DNA of 64,000 bases from Cavia porcellus (lineage: Eukaryota > Chordata > Mammalia > Rodentia > Caviidae): NCBI RefSeq assembly GCF_034190915.1, contig NW_026947514.1, positions 7,208,201 through 7,272,200 on the forward strand, read 5' to 3'. The notes under the pieces were generated by a model that worked only from the letters and a program-made list of their open reading frames with translations, was not told where the DNA came from and did not search any database. Below are positions 46,346-57,585 of the stretch, one piece after another. Positions within the stretch are counted from its first letter, which is position 1. Each line of letters begins with the position of its first letter. The position numbers and the translations under genes are program-made.

Positions 46346-47299
46346 ACACAAAAGGCTCTAAGTGGACACAGAAAACAGGTACCATGAAGAAGGGCACACA
46401 GGCCTGGAGCTCACTTGTCTTTGTGATCGTATTTCCAGCTCTGGAAAGAGCTCTGCTTGCGCTGGGGCTTGTGGGAGAGATTTGGAGGTGAGTGAGAAGT
46501 CTGTCTTGCACACAAAAAGAGCTTGCTGTGGTGCAGACAGAGAAACCCTGGATACAAAAATCAGCATTCCATCACTGAGGAGCTCTACGATGCAGAGGAA
46601 GTTGAAAGTCGAGTTCTTAATGCAAGGCTCTCCTCTGTGTGCTCCAGTCTACCAAGCACTTATTAAAACACTTAGGAAGGCAAGAACTCATTGAAGGCAA
46701 GCAGTTATGGGTATCGTGACTGTTATTTATGGATTGTCTGAACCTTTCAGTAAAATTCATTCAGTGCGAGGAGATATAAAAGCCAACTTGGAAGTGTCAC
46801 ATGGAGAAATCATGCCATATATTTGAGGGAATTTAAGGGCAATTCGAGGAACACCAAACAATAGCTAGGGAATGCTACCAGGCTCTCATTCTCTGCCTGG
46901 GCTTTGAATTTGAAAGCCAATGAGACTTGTAGATTCTAGGAACATGGTGCAATGCCCTCCATGACCTCCCCTCACCCCACTAGGCAAGATTCTAAGGGTC
47001 CCAGCAGGCACTGGACCAGTCCCAGGGAAGAGAAGGAAATAAGCACTCCATATTCACAGACACCATGGTCATCACCATGTCACTCTCAGTCACTTTGCAA
47101 ACACACTAAATGCCACCCACATACTGGAGCTTGTGCAGGACCTGGAATTCTGCAGTTAAGAGCAAGACATAGAACTGAGCTTATGGGCTCACATTCTAGT
47201 GGGAAAAAGAACCAAAGCCAGGTGAAAGCCGACCGGAGAAAAATAAATGGTGATAAACATCATGCATGAGCCCTAATCCACCCACCACTAAAATCTTAG
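46346..47299. other. Unique sequence with a weak L2-like part
   Basis: 47,095-47,215 has L2-class-like wording ('ctcacattctagtgggaaa'). No exon recognised. Confidence 0.35.
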
Positions 47300-47400
47300 G
47301 AGGTCATACAAATTATTATTCCTGTTTTACAGATGACACAACTGAGGCTCTGAGAGCTGACAGAAGTTATACCAATGACACTGTGACCCCATGGAAGTGG
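47300..47400 (-). mobile_element. MIR SINE fragment
   Basis: 'attattattcctgttttacagatgacacaactgaggctctgag' is the reversed MIR 3' part. Confidence 0.65.
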
Positions 47401-47621
47401 GGCACGGAAACGTCCATCTGGCTCACCACACCCCCCTCCATGACGCGGGGCCCCAGCAGATTTCAGATGCTGCACCTCAAAGACTGTGAGCTTGAACAGG
47501 TTTCGCCACTGTGGGATTCCTCACTTGCTCTGTTCTTAAAAAGGAAAAGAGAAATGCATGGGGAACGTTCACCTCAGTGACCATCATATCAAAATGCCCA
47601 TCATGATTATCAGAGTAACTT

Positions 47622-47773
47622 TTTTTTGTCTTTTTGAGACAGGGTCTCGCTGTGCAGTTCAGACTGGCCTTGAGCTCACTTTGTAGCCCAGGCTAGTCTC
47701 GAACTCGCAGCGATCCTCCTGCCTCAGCCTCCCGAGTGCTGGGATTACAGGCATGCACCACCACACCCAGCTA
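47622..47773 (-). mobile_element. Young B1 SINE with 13-bp target duplication
   Basis: Very well preserved. Plus-strand reading: 'gagacagggtctcgctgtg', then two similar blocks ('actggccttgagctcact' and 'aggctagtctcgaactcg') indicating an internal duplication, 'cctcctgcctcagcctcccg', 'gtgctgggattacaggcatg'. Flanked by atcagagtaactt at 47,609-47,621 and 47,774-47,786. Confidence 0.95.
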
Positions 47774-48041
47774 ATCAGAGTAACTTCTATATGCCCCCTG
47801 AGGGTGCTGCTTTGGAGAATTTGTATCCAAGGCTGAGCAGGCACTGGCCATTAGAAGTCTGTGGGGTGAAATGAGCCCACCCCAATTGTGCCTCTGTGGG
47901 TCACTTGTATCCTCAAAATCTCGCTGATACCACAGCAAAACAGAAGGTGAAATCTAATCTCATCACATTCTGAGTGGGTCCACATTCAGAAGGACTGGGT
48001 TCTGGATACTTGAGAACTTAGAAAGTCAATAAAAGAATGCA

Positions 48042-48228
48042 AGCCAGGTGTAGTGGCACGTGCCTGTAATCCCAGCACTCTGGGAGGCTGAGACAGGAGT
48101 ATCCCAAGTTCAAGCCCAGCCTGAGCAACTCAGTGACTTAGGGAGACCTTGTCTCAAAATCCAAAGCGTAAAACAAGGCTGGGAATGAAGTTCAATGAGA
48201 AGTCCCTGAGTTCAACCTCCAGTGCCAC
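48042..48228 (+). mobile_element. B1-dID dimeric SINE
   Basis: Complete plus-strand dimer: 'gccaggtgtagtggcacgtg', 'gtaatcccagcactctggg', 'agcccagcctgagcaac', 'gagaccttgtctcaaaa', then ID arm 'ggctgggaatgaagttcaa...ctgagttcaacctccagtgcc'. Confidence 0.93.
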
Positions 48229-48595
48229 CACAGGGGCTCCCTCTGGAAAAGCACTGGCCTGGGGCTCACCTGCACAGAGCGGAGGGGTAGGGGTGCTGGG
48301 TGCTGGGAGCCGAGGCTGCTCAGAGGGAAGAGGGGGAGGCTGTGTGACAGGCAGCTGCTGTCAGGGGCCCTGGGGCCACTGCAGGGTGGGAGCACTTCTT
48401 CTGGGTGTCTGGGGGGGCGGAGGGAGGAAAGACCCCTCCAGCAGACAGGGGCCATCTTTCTGCCCCTGTGACGGATAACACGGACAGAGATGATAATAAA
48501 TAAGAAGACTAGGTCACAAACAATGAAGTGCATTTGGCTGTGGTTCTGGAGACTGAGGAGGGGGGAGAGAAAGAAGATTCGGACAAATTCTTTTT

Positions 48596-48834
48596 TTTCC
48601 ATTTTTTAGGGGAAGGCATTGGGGATTGAACCCAAAGCTGCCATGTTGAGCTACATCCCTTGCCTTGTTCTACTTTTTATTTTTTAATTAATTTGCTTAT
48701 TTATTTATCTGTTTCTACTTCTTATTTTGAGATGGACTCTCTCTAAATTGCCCAGGCTGGATTCAAAGTTAGGATCCTCCTGCCTCAGCCTCCCGGGGTG
48801 CTGGGATTACAAAAGTGGACCATCATGCCTGACC
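48596..48834 (-). mobile_element. B1-dID dimeric SINE with expanded AT-rich linker
   Basis: Plus-strand reading: T-run, 'attggggattgaacccaaa', 'gttgagctacatcccttgcc' (ID arm), a 60-bp T/A-rich linker (about 48,665-48,725), then 'gagatggactctctctaaat', 'gcccaggctggattcaaag', 'gtgctgggattacaaaag' (B1). Confidence 0.9.
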
Positions 48835-50065
48835 TGAACTCATCTTTTTGTTTTGTTTTGTTTTTTCATCAAAAAGCCACTTCCCTGATTCCTAACCCTC
48901 TCCTGCAATGACGGAAACAGCACTGTTGGGGACAGGCCTCCTTTAATCCTGTCCCCTCTCAGAGCCCTCCTCACACCTTTCCGGGGGGATTTAAATTCCA
49001 GCCTGAGTGTGGGAGGGACAGTCACACCACAGCAGAGGACCCTGGGGCAGCACCCTGGGTGGATGCCGTTAGTGACCACAGCGGGAAAGAGGAAGGCTCC
49101 AGAAGGCTCACCTGGCCTGGGCACACACGGAGGACCTGTCAGGGAGCTCCCATCAGCTTGTGAGAAAGCCCGGGGGTGGTTGTTACCCTCTCTGCTTTCA
49201 GGATGGTGCCAATGGGGTGGAAATGGCAGAAGTGACCGAGCCATACATGGAAGGAAATGGAATGCGACCCAGGGCCAAGGCCCCCTGTCCCAGCGGGATG
49301 ACAGGTCCTGTGTGTGTCCCCAAGCGCACGCAGCAGGGACCCGGACTGTAAGCTCGGGATTTTGATCCCATCCCCACCTCCAGTCATTTCCCTGCCCCAA
49401 GAGCCACCTCGACGGGACAGGAGCTCTTCAACGCAGGAAATTTGGAACATACAGAATATCAGGAAGAAATTTAAATCTCCCACAATTGCACGTGTGGCCC
49501 ATCAAAGTAGACCGCTCTAATGTTTCTGCTGCAGGGATTTTTTTATAAATTAGAAGTTTCCTGTTCCTGATATTGTGTTTTGCTGTGCTGGGTTTTAGGG
49601 TTTGTGCTTCACCATACAGACCTAGACCTCTCCTGGCATTGTGACCTGGTCTTCATTCATGTCACCCTACAGCTGTCCGGGGCTGGAGCACCACTTTTTG
49701 AAATGCTCCTCACTGTGGAGCACTTGGTTTTGCATGCCCTTTGCTCCCATTACACTTCTGCAATCAAGTCCTTGGAGATAAAACTGCACACAGAGTTGAA
49801 AGCTTCCCTGGGGTTTTTACCAGAAGCGAGTGGCGGGCCAGGCACGAGGACATAGCCAGGGTCCCTGCTGCACGTTAGAAAAGCCTTCCAGGGAGGCCTG
49901 CCCCAGCGCCCTGTCCTCCGCCCCCAGCGTGCTGTGTTTTATCTTTTATTTAATCTTCTCTACTTTAGGCTTCTCGACTTTAAATGAGCCCCATTGCACA
50001 TTTCATGAATTAAAAAGCAGCTTTTTTCCAATAGCCCTCTTCTCCCATATCTTAAGGATCAGAGC
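48835..50065. other. Unique sequence
   Basis: A GTTTT run near 48,848-48,865. A 186-codon reverse frame at 48,840-49,400 has no recognised product. 49,920-50,045 is AT-rich and repeat-free. Nothing else recognised. Confidence 0.4.
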
Positions 50066-50245
50066 CCCTCCCCCTCTTTTTCTGCAAGGGCCAGAGAGTC
50101 AGTATGGGAGGATTTGCAGGCCATTCAGACTCTAGTGCAGCAACCGGGATCTCCTCAGTGGCACCAAAGCAACTAGGACAATCACACAGAAATAAAGGAG
50201 CACGGCAGTGTGCCAATAAAACTTTATTGGCGGACACTAAACTCT
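50066..50245 (-). mobile_element. hAT-type non-autonomous DNA transposon
   Basis: Minus-strand reading 'caataaagttttattggcac' through 'aatggcctgcaaatcctccc' to 'tctggcccttgcagaaaaag' matches the order of the common mammalian hAT family seen also at 24,975-25,041. Ancient. Confidence 0.65.
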
Positions 50246-50477
50246 GGATGGCAGGTAACGGCCGCGTACCAGGAGACGGCACTCTTCTCCTGAGTTTTCC
50301 AGCTATGTGACAAGCAATGCTTAGCTCCCAAATCATACAAAAACGAGAGGGGGACAACGTCCCTTTGATCCGAGGACCTTAGTTTGTTGGCCCTGAGATG
50401 TAACTGAAGGCCCCATCTCCGCAGGGCATTCGCCCTTGACACAGGATGGCAAGCGAGATCTTTTCCAAGTGTGTGAT

Positions 50478-50640
50478 ATTTTACAACCTTGGCTGCACAT
50501 TAAAATTACCTGAATGGAAGTTTAAATTTTTTTAAAAAGTCAGTTTCAGGAGCCACCCTGGTTAAGTGAAATCAGACTCTCCAGGAGGTGAGCGTGGCAG
50601 GTGTGTGACAATCTCTCCTGGTGACTGTAGCCTAAGTGAG
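50478..50640 (+). mobile_element. MER5A-type hAT-Charlie element
   Basis: 'ttacaaccttggctgcacattaaaattacctg' then 'cagtttcaggagccaccctgg' and 'gaaatcagactctccaggagg' correspond to the left half and middle of MER5A. Confidence 0.75.
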
Positions 50641-51024
50641 ACCATCGCCGGTCACAAACCCTGGACAGCCTGCCAGGCCCCACGCTCCAGCTACCTTAGC
50701 TTTGGATCCCGGGGCTCCCGAGAAGCGGAAAGGCCTGTTAAGAAGAGGTGACAATGTACAGGTGTCCCAGGTCCCCAGGCGCTCTGCAGCTGAGCTGACA
50801 AAGGGCTGCTGATTGCTTCAGGATTCACTGCCAGCCTCCCAGAGGGTCAGACAGAGGGGGCCGCTTCTCAGTGTTTCCAGGCTGCAGGAATCAGCTCGGG
50901 CTTCCTGGTTGAAAAACCTGACCCCCTTCACTGCCGAAGCCTCTGCCCGGAGCCAGGGTCCTCCCAGGGCCGCTGTCCGGCCTCTCTCCTTGGGTCCTCC
51001 CCACTCCTCGCTTCTCTTTGCAGA
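50641..51024. other. Unique GC-rich sequence
   Basis: Nothing recognised. Confidence 0.4.
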
Positions 51025-51480
51025 TTTCAAGGTGATGACAAAAGAGACAACAGTCTTAGCATTTGTTAATACCCACTTGACCCACAAAAGAAAATTCACA
51101 GCGTTCCACAGCTTCTAATTTAAAAACCATTAGACCGTTCCGCTTGGCGGACCAGATCTAAATATTCTTAAAGGGGTGGTTTAATTTAATGATTACCTTA
51201 ACAAGCCCCCTTTTAAAATGATGATCCGCCAAATTCGGGGGATTTGTTTTGGAATCTGATCCAATAAGTGGCTTTGTACAAAGAGGAGCAGAACAGAATC
51301 TGATTTGGTTCAGAACGCAGTGAAAATCATGGAAATTACTTTGCATATTTAATCACAGCGGAAACATGAGTACCGACTACTTTCTAGAGATTACCTTAGG
51401 AAAGAGGGGGGGAAAGAGCTCCAGGCTTTGCAGCCAGCATGCCAAGTACTTTGATTTACAGGGAATTATTTGGATTTTGT
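51025..51480. promoter_or_regulatory. Candidate conserved regulatory block
   Basis: Repeat-free block with GGGTGGTTTAATTTAATGATTACC, TTTGCATATTTAATC (octamer-like) and CTTTGTACAAAG (palindromic Sox/TCF-like) words. Regulatory role inferred. Confidence 0.35.
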
Positions 51481-52050
51481 AAAACACTCGGTGTTTCAAA
51501 GACTGCAACCTCCTCAGCCACTAGCAGGGAGACACTTTTTAAGATAATGGTGGAAAGCTGCCTGTTGGCCAAGAAGCGAGAGACAGGGATCTTCCCGTGA
51601 GACCTAGAGAATGCCTCAACTTGGCTGCTTTGTGCACCCAAAAGATGGGAAGAAACAATGCAGACACAGGGCCCCGAAGCCCTCTGGGTCAGCCTGGAGA
51701 CATCCGGGTACTGGGTGTGTCTCAGGGGAGACAGAGCCCCCTGCTGCCCTGCAGCACAGAGAAAGAAGAGGAGCCCACTGGTGCACCTTGGTGGGACCAA
51801 GGACATCTCCTCCCCACAGCCGTGCTTCTCCCTGGCTCTGCACCCTGGGTTTTACCATCATTTCATCGGCGAGGCTTCCTCAGTCCACACCACCCGAGAG
51901 GGGAGGTGCCCCTGACACCTTTCCCCTGGCTGGTCTTTATTCTTCGTTATTTACATGCTCTGGAGCCGCGCTCATTTTCCTGCTTCTTGAGTGAGGGTGA
52001 ACTGTGATAGCAAAAAAGTAAGCATAAAATAAAGCAAAAGAGTTGTATAC
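51481..52050. other. Unique sequence
   Basis: Nothing recognised. Overlapping frames of up to 136 codons at 51,597-52,007 are not credible exons. Confidence 0.4.
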
Positions 52051-52126
52051 AGAGGAAGGAAGGAAGGCAGGAAGGAAGGGAGGGAGGGAGGGAGGGAGGG
52101 AGGAGGGAGGGAGGGGAGGGGGGGGC
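52051..52126. repeat. (GGAA/GGGA)n purine tract, G-quadruplex-prone
   Basis: GGAA repeats pass into eleven-odd GGGA units and a G8 run at the end. Many GGG runs are separated by single bases, the classic G-quadruplex format. Confidence 0.95.
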
Positions 52127-52434
52127 CTCTTTGCATCTCCTTCCTATGTCCTTTGCAAATCAAGACATAGATGGACACTTTTTAAAGTTCTCCAAAAAAC
52201 AGGCTCTCGGACGGCTCCCAGGCCCCAGCAGCTGGCAGCCAGCCCCTCTGTGCCACGCCCTACGCCAGCATCTGTCTGTGTGCGCTCACCTGGAGGTGCG
52301 AACCCACGCGCTGGCTACACACTTTGCAAGACACGTGTGCGCCGGTGTCTGTGTGCGTTTGGGCTTGTGTGTTCCTGAAAAGGATGGTGGGGACCAGATG
52401 TGCAATCTGTATGTGTGTGTAAATAGAGAGCCGG
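52127..52434. other. Unique sequence
   Basis: Nothing recognised. Confidence 0.4.

Positions 52435-52479
<45 letters not shown>
52435..52479. repeat. (CA)n microsatellite
   Basis: About 22 CA units. Confidence 0.98.
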
Positions 52480-52480
<1 letters not shown>

Positions 52481-53639
52481 CTACCTGCTTCCCGAACTCA
52501 GCGCTTCCTATGGCCCTTGGCGGTTCACACCGACCCCAGCCCATCGCTGAGAGGTAACCACAATCCTCCGCCCCACAGCACTGAGCAGGTAATTTTCCTC
52601 TCCCGTAAGTATTGGAAGCTGGAGAAGCCTCTGAGGGACAGTTTGCTGGTCACCTCTAAAGTGGAAAGAAAGCCCCTCAGTGTGACGTTGTACCTGCCTC
52701 TGATGTGTGAACTCTGGGCACCCTGAATGGGGCAGCGGGGAGAGGGCATCAAATCCACGCTCTGCAGCACCCAGGCCTTCCTCATGCCAGTGCGCCCCAG
52801 GTCTGCTGCCAGGGAGCCCACAGAGGTGGGAGGGACGTGGGCCTCCAAGGGGACGTCCCTTCGTGGCTCCGCCCTGGCTGTGCCAGAGGATAAAGGACAA
52901 AAAAGAAGAATCGAGATGTATTATGTGCAGGCGCAAAGTCCCTGAGATGAATGGGGTCACACGCAATGTGTATCAATCGCTTGCCAGTAAAATTAAATTT
53001 TAAAAAATTAAAATGCAAAAGGAAGAAACTCCCTTCTTACCCAGACCCCTCCCACCTCCAGCCTCCGATACCCCCCAGCTCTCCCCAGCTCTGCGGGGCT
53101 CCTGGACATCCCTGGTTGTCCCCAGCTGTCACATGTGTCCCTCCTCCAAGCGTGTTTCTGAGCCCGCCACTGGAACACATTCATTCATTCATTCATTCAC
53201 TGTGCCCAGCCGTGGCAGGCAGTGTGTGGCAAACGTCCCCGGAACCTGGACACCGTCCCGACTGCTTCCTGCCCCTGTGGGACAGGCGGCTGCCTCCTTG
53301 TTCCTGGCTGTCACTGGGCCCGGTACGGAGCTGTCACCACTGTCACCACCACGCCCAGCTCCCTTTGTTGCACATGGTGCTTCACAGGCTCCGAAGCTGC
53401 TTGCAGACCAGAAGGACCTGTCACCCCGCGGATGGGCCACCGAGGACGGGCAGTGTAGGAGCCAGGGCGTCCATGGACAGCCGAGGCCAGGAGGAGGTGG
53501 TCTGCTGAGAAGCCCACTGAATTTGCAAGGGGTAGTAGCATCATTATTATTAATGATTATTATTATCATTGCTGGCATTGTCATCCTCCATTTTCTCTGG
53601 ATATTTATCAACATTAGCTTGTGTTACTAACAAGGGTAA
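52480..53639. other. Unique GC-rich sequence with short simple repeats
   Basis: (ATTC)n at 53,178-53,198 and an ATT/ATTATC run at 53,540-53,572. Long overlapping frames (up to about 205 codons from 53,013) occur in three frames and both strands, so none is supported. Confidence 0.45.
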
Positions 53640-53760
53640 AAGCATTATTCTCCCATAGGAAACCAAGGATCAGGGAAGTTAAGCAACTCCTCCAAGGTCA
53701 CACAGCCATTAGGAGGGGGTGGTTAGGTTCAAACACTGTTGGTGTGAATTCAGATCCACC
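53640..53760 (-). mobile_element. MIR SINE fragment
   Basis: 'gaaaccaaggatcagggaagttaagcaactcctccaaggtcacacagcc' is the reversed MIR core. Confidence 0.75.
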
Positions 53761-53899
53761 ACACGTCAAGACGGCATTTGTGGCTGGGCTTTAAAGTCAC
53801 CTCAGACCTTGGCCCTGGGCTGGTCTCCCTCAGGACCAGTGGGAGAGTGACCCTTCCCACCCACCCTCCTTCCTACAGTGCTAGCCAGTCCAGGGGAGG

Positions 53900-54180
53900 G
53901 CTTTGCTAAAATCTGAATTATGGAAATAGGTTGTCAGTTACCGCGGGTGGCTGTGTAAAGGAATTACTACAGCAGTCAGGCTGAAAAGGAAACTTTATTT
54001 TCGCCACTTTCCAGTAAAAGCTAATTCAGAATAACTCCATTTAACAGTTATTTTATGCTGAAATACTGAATACCTCGGGGAGTCTTTTAGGGATTTTAAA
54101 GTCTCTTTATTTATAAATGATTCATGCTGCATTTGCAGAAAAACCTACAATTAGTGTGGGTAGCACAGAAGCTCCTTAGG
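53900..54180. promoter_or_regulatory. Candidate conserved regulatory block
   Basis: Repeat-free AT-rich block with TTTATTTTCGCC, AGTAAAAGCTAATTCAG and TTATTTATAAATGATTCATG words. Inferred only. Confidence 0.3.
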
Positions 54181-54186
54181 GAAAGG

Positions 54187-54230
54187 TGAAAAAAAAAAAA
54201 GAAAAGAAAGAAAGAAAGAGAAAGAACATA
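54187..54230. repeat. A/G-rich tract
   Basis: A-run passing into GAAA repeats. Confidence 0.9.
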
Positions 54231-55844
54231 CGCCTGCATTCTCGGCACCCCTCCCCAGCGCTGCTCTGCCGTGGACTCAAACAAGAGCCGGGAAGAAGAA
54301 GCCGAAGGTATTTGGTCCAGCCTGCAGACGCGGCCCCACCGACGGTGCTGGAACAGTGCTTGTTCCCATGTTCTGTCCTGCGCAGCCCACAGAAGTCATT
54401 GTGCGCAGCTTCTATTATGCACGTGCAGAAACTAGAGCTGCTTCGGCCAGAGCCTGGCTCAGCAGCACCCAAAGCAGCGTCCTGGGAGTGCACCGTGGTC
54501 CCGGGCGGCCCTGGGACTGAGATAGTGACGGCAGCTCCTGGAGTCCTCTGCTCAGAGCAGAGCTTGGAGGACAGCTCCCAGGTCCCCAGCCCCTCGGAGC
54601 CCCCCATCCTCACCTGTCCAGGCACCTGTGGGGCTGTGTCATCCTGACATATGGCTGTCACCTGCTCCCGGGACAAATGTAAGATGCTCTCTGACCCCGG
54701 GAAGGGCACAGGTTAGTAGAAAAGCCGGACACAGTGCAGTGGAGGGAGGGACAGAGGCTACCGGGAGCTCAGGCAGCACAGAGCCACAGATGCAGGAGGC
54801 AGGGAAGACCTGGCAGAGGAGGGAGGTGATGCCTATGCCACTCAGGGGAAGCTATGTAGGCAGAGCTGGCCATGGAGCAAGGGCCCTAGTGCACACCCAA
54901 CCACGAGGGGTACAGTTCATGGATCCCAAAAGCTGGGGGAGTTGGGGGACAGCTGGGGTCAGGAGGTTGGTAGGAGCTTTACTGCGTCCTCGAGGTGATG
55001 GTTTCCCTCAGGGTTTTGCAGACTGACAGGAGAAGGGGCCCTGAGGGTGTTGAGTATTATCCAACCTTAGTACCCCACTGAACAGCCCAGAGGGGCAGAT
55101 CTCACCTGGGGACGGAACTTTGCCAGCATGCGACCCCCTCACCCCACACATCTCTTGCTCTTCCCCAGTCCACGCGTCATCGAGACACACTGATGACGCA
55201 CGGGGTGACTGCGTGGCACGCTTTTGTCTATGCAGTTAGATGCATAGGAGCGGTAAGGGGGGACCAGTCTTTTGGCTTTTGTGAAAGTAAATGCAGCAGA
55301 CTTCAGAGCTGTTTAAAAACCACCACGAAGGAGGAAAAAAAAGGCAGCCAGCGCCTTCCATCCTGAGCGCCACGGGATTCCTCCTCTCCCTCCCTGTCCC
55401 TGTCACAGTCTCCTGCAACAGCAAATGCATAGCCAAGGTTGGGGAAGAGAGGCTCTCACCCTTACTTCACCTATGTACAAAAAAAAAACAAAAGGTATGC
55501 ATTTGCGACCCATGGCAGTTACATTTGATTGGGCACTTGGTACCGTTTGTGTCATTTGCAGGTCACTTTCTGTCCTGTTACTCCCAGCTCCTCCCCCACC
55601 CCGCCCCGCCCACTGCTATAAAGTCTGCCTCTGTGTTTGCCAGCGTCTCCCCTTTATTTTTTCAAACCTCTAGGCTGTGCCAGGTGGCATGGAGGACATA
55701 GCAGGGTGACAGGCATGAAAGAGACCAGCCCTGTCCCCAAGAGTTCGCTTTTAGCATAGGAGGAGTCACCTAGGATGGATGTGTGGGGCAGGTATAGGCA
55801 GGTCGATGTTCTGGGGGTCAGGCCACACTGTGGGTCGATACCTG
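54231..55844. other. Unique sequence, first part GC-rich
   Basis: 54,231-54,500 holds scattered CpG but no clear island. Frames of up to 177 codons overlap on both strands. No gene supported. Confidence 0.4.
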
Positions 55845-55985
55845 GAGCTGAACCAGAGTCAGTCAGAGCCTGGCACTCACTACCACCAGAGCCCTTGGAC
55901 AGGTCACAGCTCTGTGCCTCAGTTTCTTCATCTGTAAAATGAAGATAAGGATCCACTCTGCTCACCGGGTGATACTGATGAGCTG
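55845..55985 (+). mobile_element. MIR SINE
   Basis: 'agagcccttggacaggtcac', 'ctctgtgcctcagtttcttcatctgtaaaatgaagataa' and 'gtgatactgatgagctgattaa' match the MIR core and 3' half well. Confidence 0.85.
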
Positions 55986-56264
55986 ATTAACCTGCGGGGG
56001 CTCATGGAAGGACATCTGGTACCTGGGGTGTTTTCAGAAACTGTCCTTATCATCACCATCACGGTCATCACCAGACAACACAAACACCCTACCCTGGATG
56101 GTCACTGCCTACATTCTCCCACGCTGAGAGAGCACCACAGGTCACCGTCATGAGGGGATGGTTTATGATGGTTTATTTAGCTCACTGATGGTTTATGATA
56201 AAGTCACAAGGGACAGAAGATGCTGAGGTGTCTAAGCACCTCGCCATGACTCTGGGAGGGGAGG

Positions 56265-56545
56265 TGACACTCGGAAGAGTGTCTTAGCCTGATCCCCAAG
56301 GGGACGACCTGGGGAGGTGATCAGGTTGTGACCAGGTCATGACGGGACCCAGGCCTTCGTAGAAGAAGCCCCAGAAAGCTGCCCTGTCCCTTCCCCCTGC
56401 CAGGCCTCAGAGTGAGAAGAGACCCTCCGAGAAGCTGAAAGCAAGCCCTCACCAGCCCCAGGGCTGCCCACACTGTGACCTTGGACTTCCAGCCTCCAGA
56501 ACCGTTAGAAATAAGTTCCCATTGTTTATGTCTTTCGGTCTTCTT
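56265..56545 (+). mobile_element. MLT1-type LTR 3' portion
   Basis: 'cccacactgtgaccttggac', 'ttccagcctccagaaccgttagaaataa' and 'ttgtttatgtctttcgg' are the diagnostic MLT1/MST 3' wording. Confidence 0.75.
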
Positions 56546-57046
56546 AAAGCAAGACACTTCTTGTTGATGCTTACTGTCTGGCAAGCCTGTCTCCCTGAAG
56601 GAGCAGAAGTGAGGAGGTGGTGCACGAGCTGCACTCAGGTGATGGCAATGGCCTGGGTCCCTCCTGGGGGCAGGGGACACGGATGCGCTCTGGGCTCTGC
56701 ACTGTGCCCTGGCTTCACTCTCCATGCATGGAAAGCAGATCTACATATAAAACAGACCTGCTCTCCAAAGGGATCCCAGACCTGCATATAAAACTTAACA
56801 TTATAAAACTTCTAACATCACAAGAAAATCTTTGTAACTCTGGGATAGGCAAATATTTCTTAGCTCCAACACCAAAAACTTTATCCATGAAAGAAAGGAA
56901 TGATGAGAGTTAAAATCAAGACTTTTCTTTTATTCAAAAGATATAGTTAAGAGGATGAAAAGAAGTTACAGCCTAGGAGGAAAGATCTGTGAAACACAGG
57001 ACTTGTATTTAAAATGTGAGAAGAACTTTCTTAATAAAGAAACCAG

Positions 57047-57206
57047 CACCAGTGTAGTGGTGCATGCTTGTAATCCCAGCACTCAGGAGGCTGAGACAGG
57101 AGGATTGCCATGAGTTCGAGCCCACCATGAGCTTCATAGTGAATTCAGGGTCAGCCTGAACTGCATAGCAGGACCCTGTAAAAAAAAAAAAAAAAGAAAG
57201 AAAGAA
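57047..57206 (+). mobile_element. Young B1 SINE inside L1
   Basis: 'ccagtgtagtggtgcatgctt', 'gtaatcccagcactcagg', two similar blocks ('catgagcttcatagtgaa' and 'cagcctgaactgcatagc') indicating an internal duplication, 'ggaccctgt', A-run and GAAA tail. Confidence 0.9.
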
Positions 57207-57585
57207 AACTATGGTTGACACATTACGTCAACTTGAGAAGTAAGAGACTCAGCAGGGATCCGGGGTCCTTACTTTGTAAATAGCCTCACCCTGTGCAAAA
57301 GCAGGGCAAGGAGATTTTGTGAGAGCTACACCCACCCTGGAGGAGGGTGTGGCCTGTATACAAAATAAGGGAGGAAAAGAGGCTTGCTCTTCCCCACCTG
57401 TTGCTCTGGCTGCTTTTGCTGGCCGCTGCCTTGAGGTGGTGCCCCAGGGCCGCGTCACCCTCCCTGGAGCCAGCTGATCATGGACTGAAACCTCCACAAA
57501 CTGAGCTAAATAAATCTTTCCTCCTTTCATTTTGGGTGCTGGGTATTTCATCCAAGCAGCAAGAAAAAGTAACTAAGACACAAAC
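57207..57585 (+). mobile_element. MaLR/ERVL-type LTR-like sequence inside L1
   Basis: 'gttgacacattacgtcaacttg', 'cacccaccctggaggagggtgtgg', 'catggactgaaacctcc', 'gctaaataaatctttcctcc' and 'aagaaaaagtaactaagac' resemble rodent LTRs of the ERVL/MaLR group ('gtaactaagac' end). Family not certain. Confidence 0.6.

Noticed and set aside
52951..53630. Frames of 185 and 205 codons overlapping in different phases
   Set aside because: Overlap each other and reverse-strand frames in GC-rich DNA; no known protein wording.
54231..54720. Possible CpG island
   Set aside because: CpG only modestly raised and no promoter or first-exon signs.
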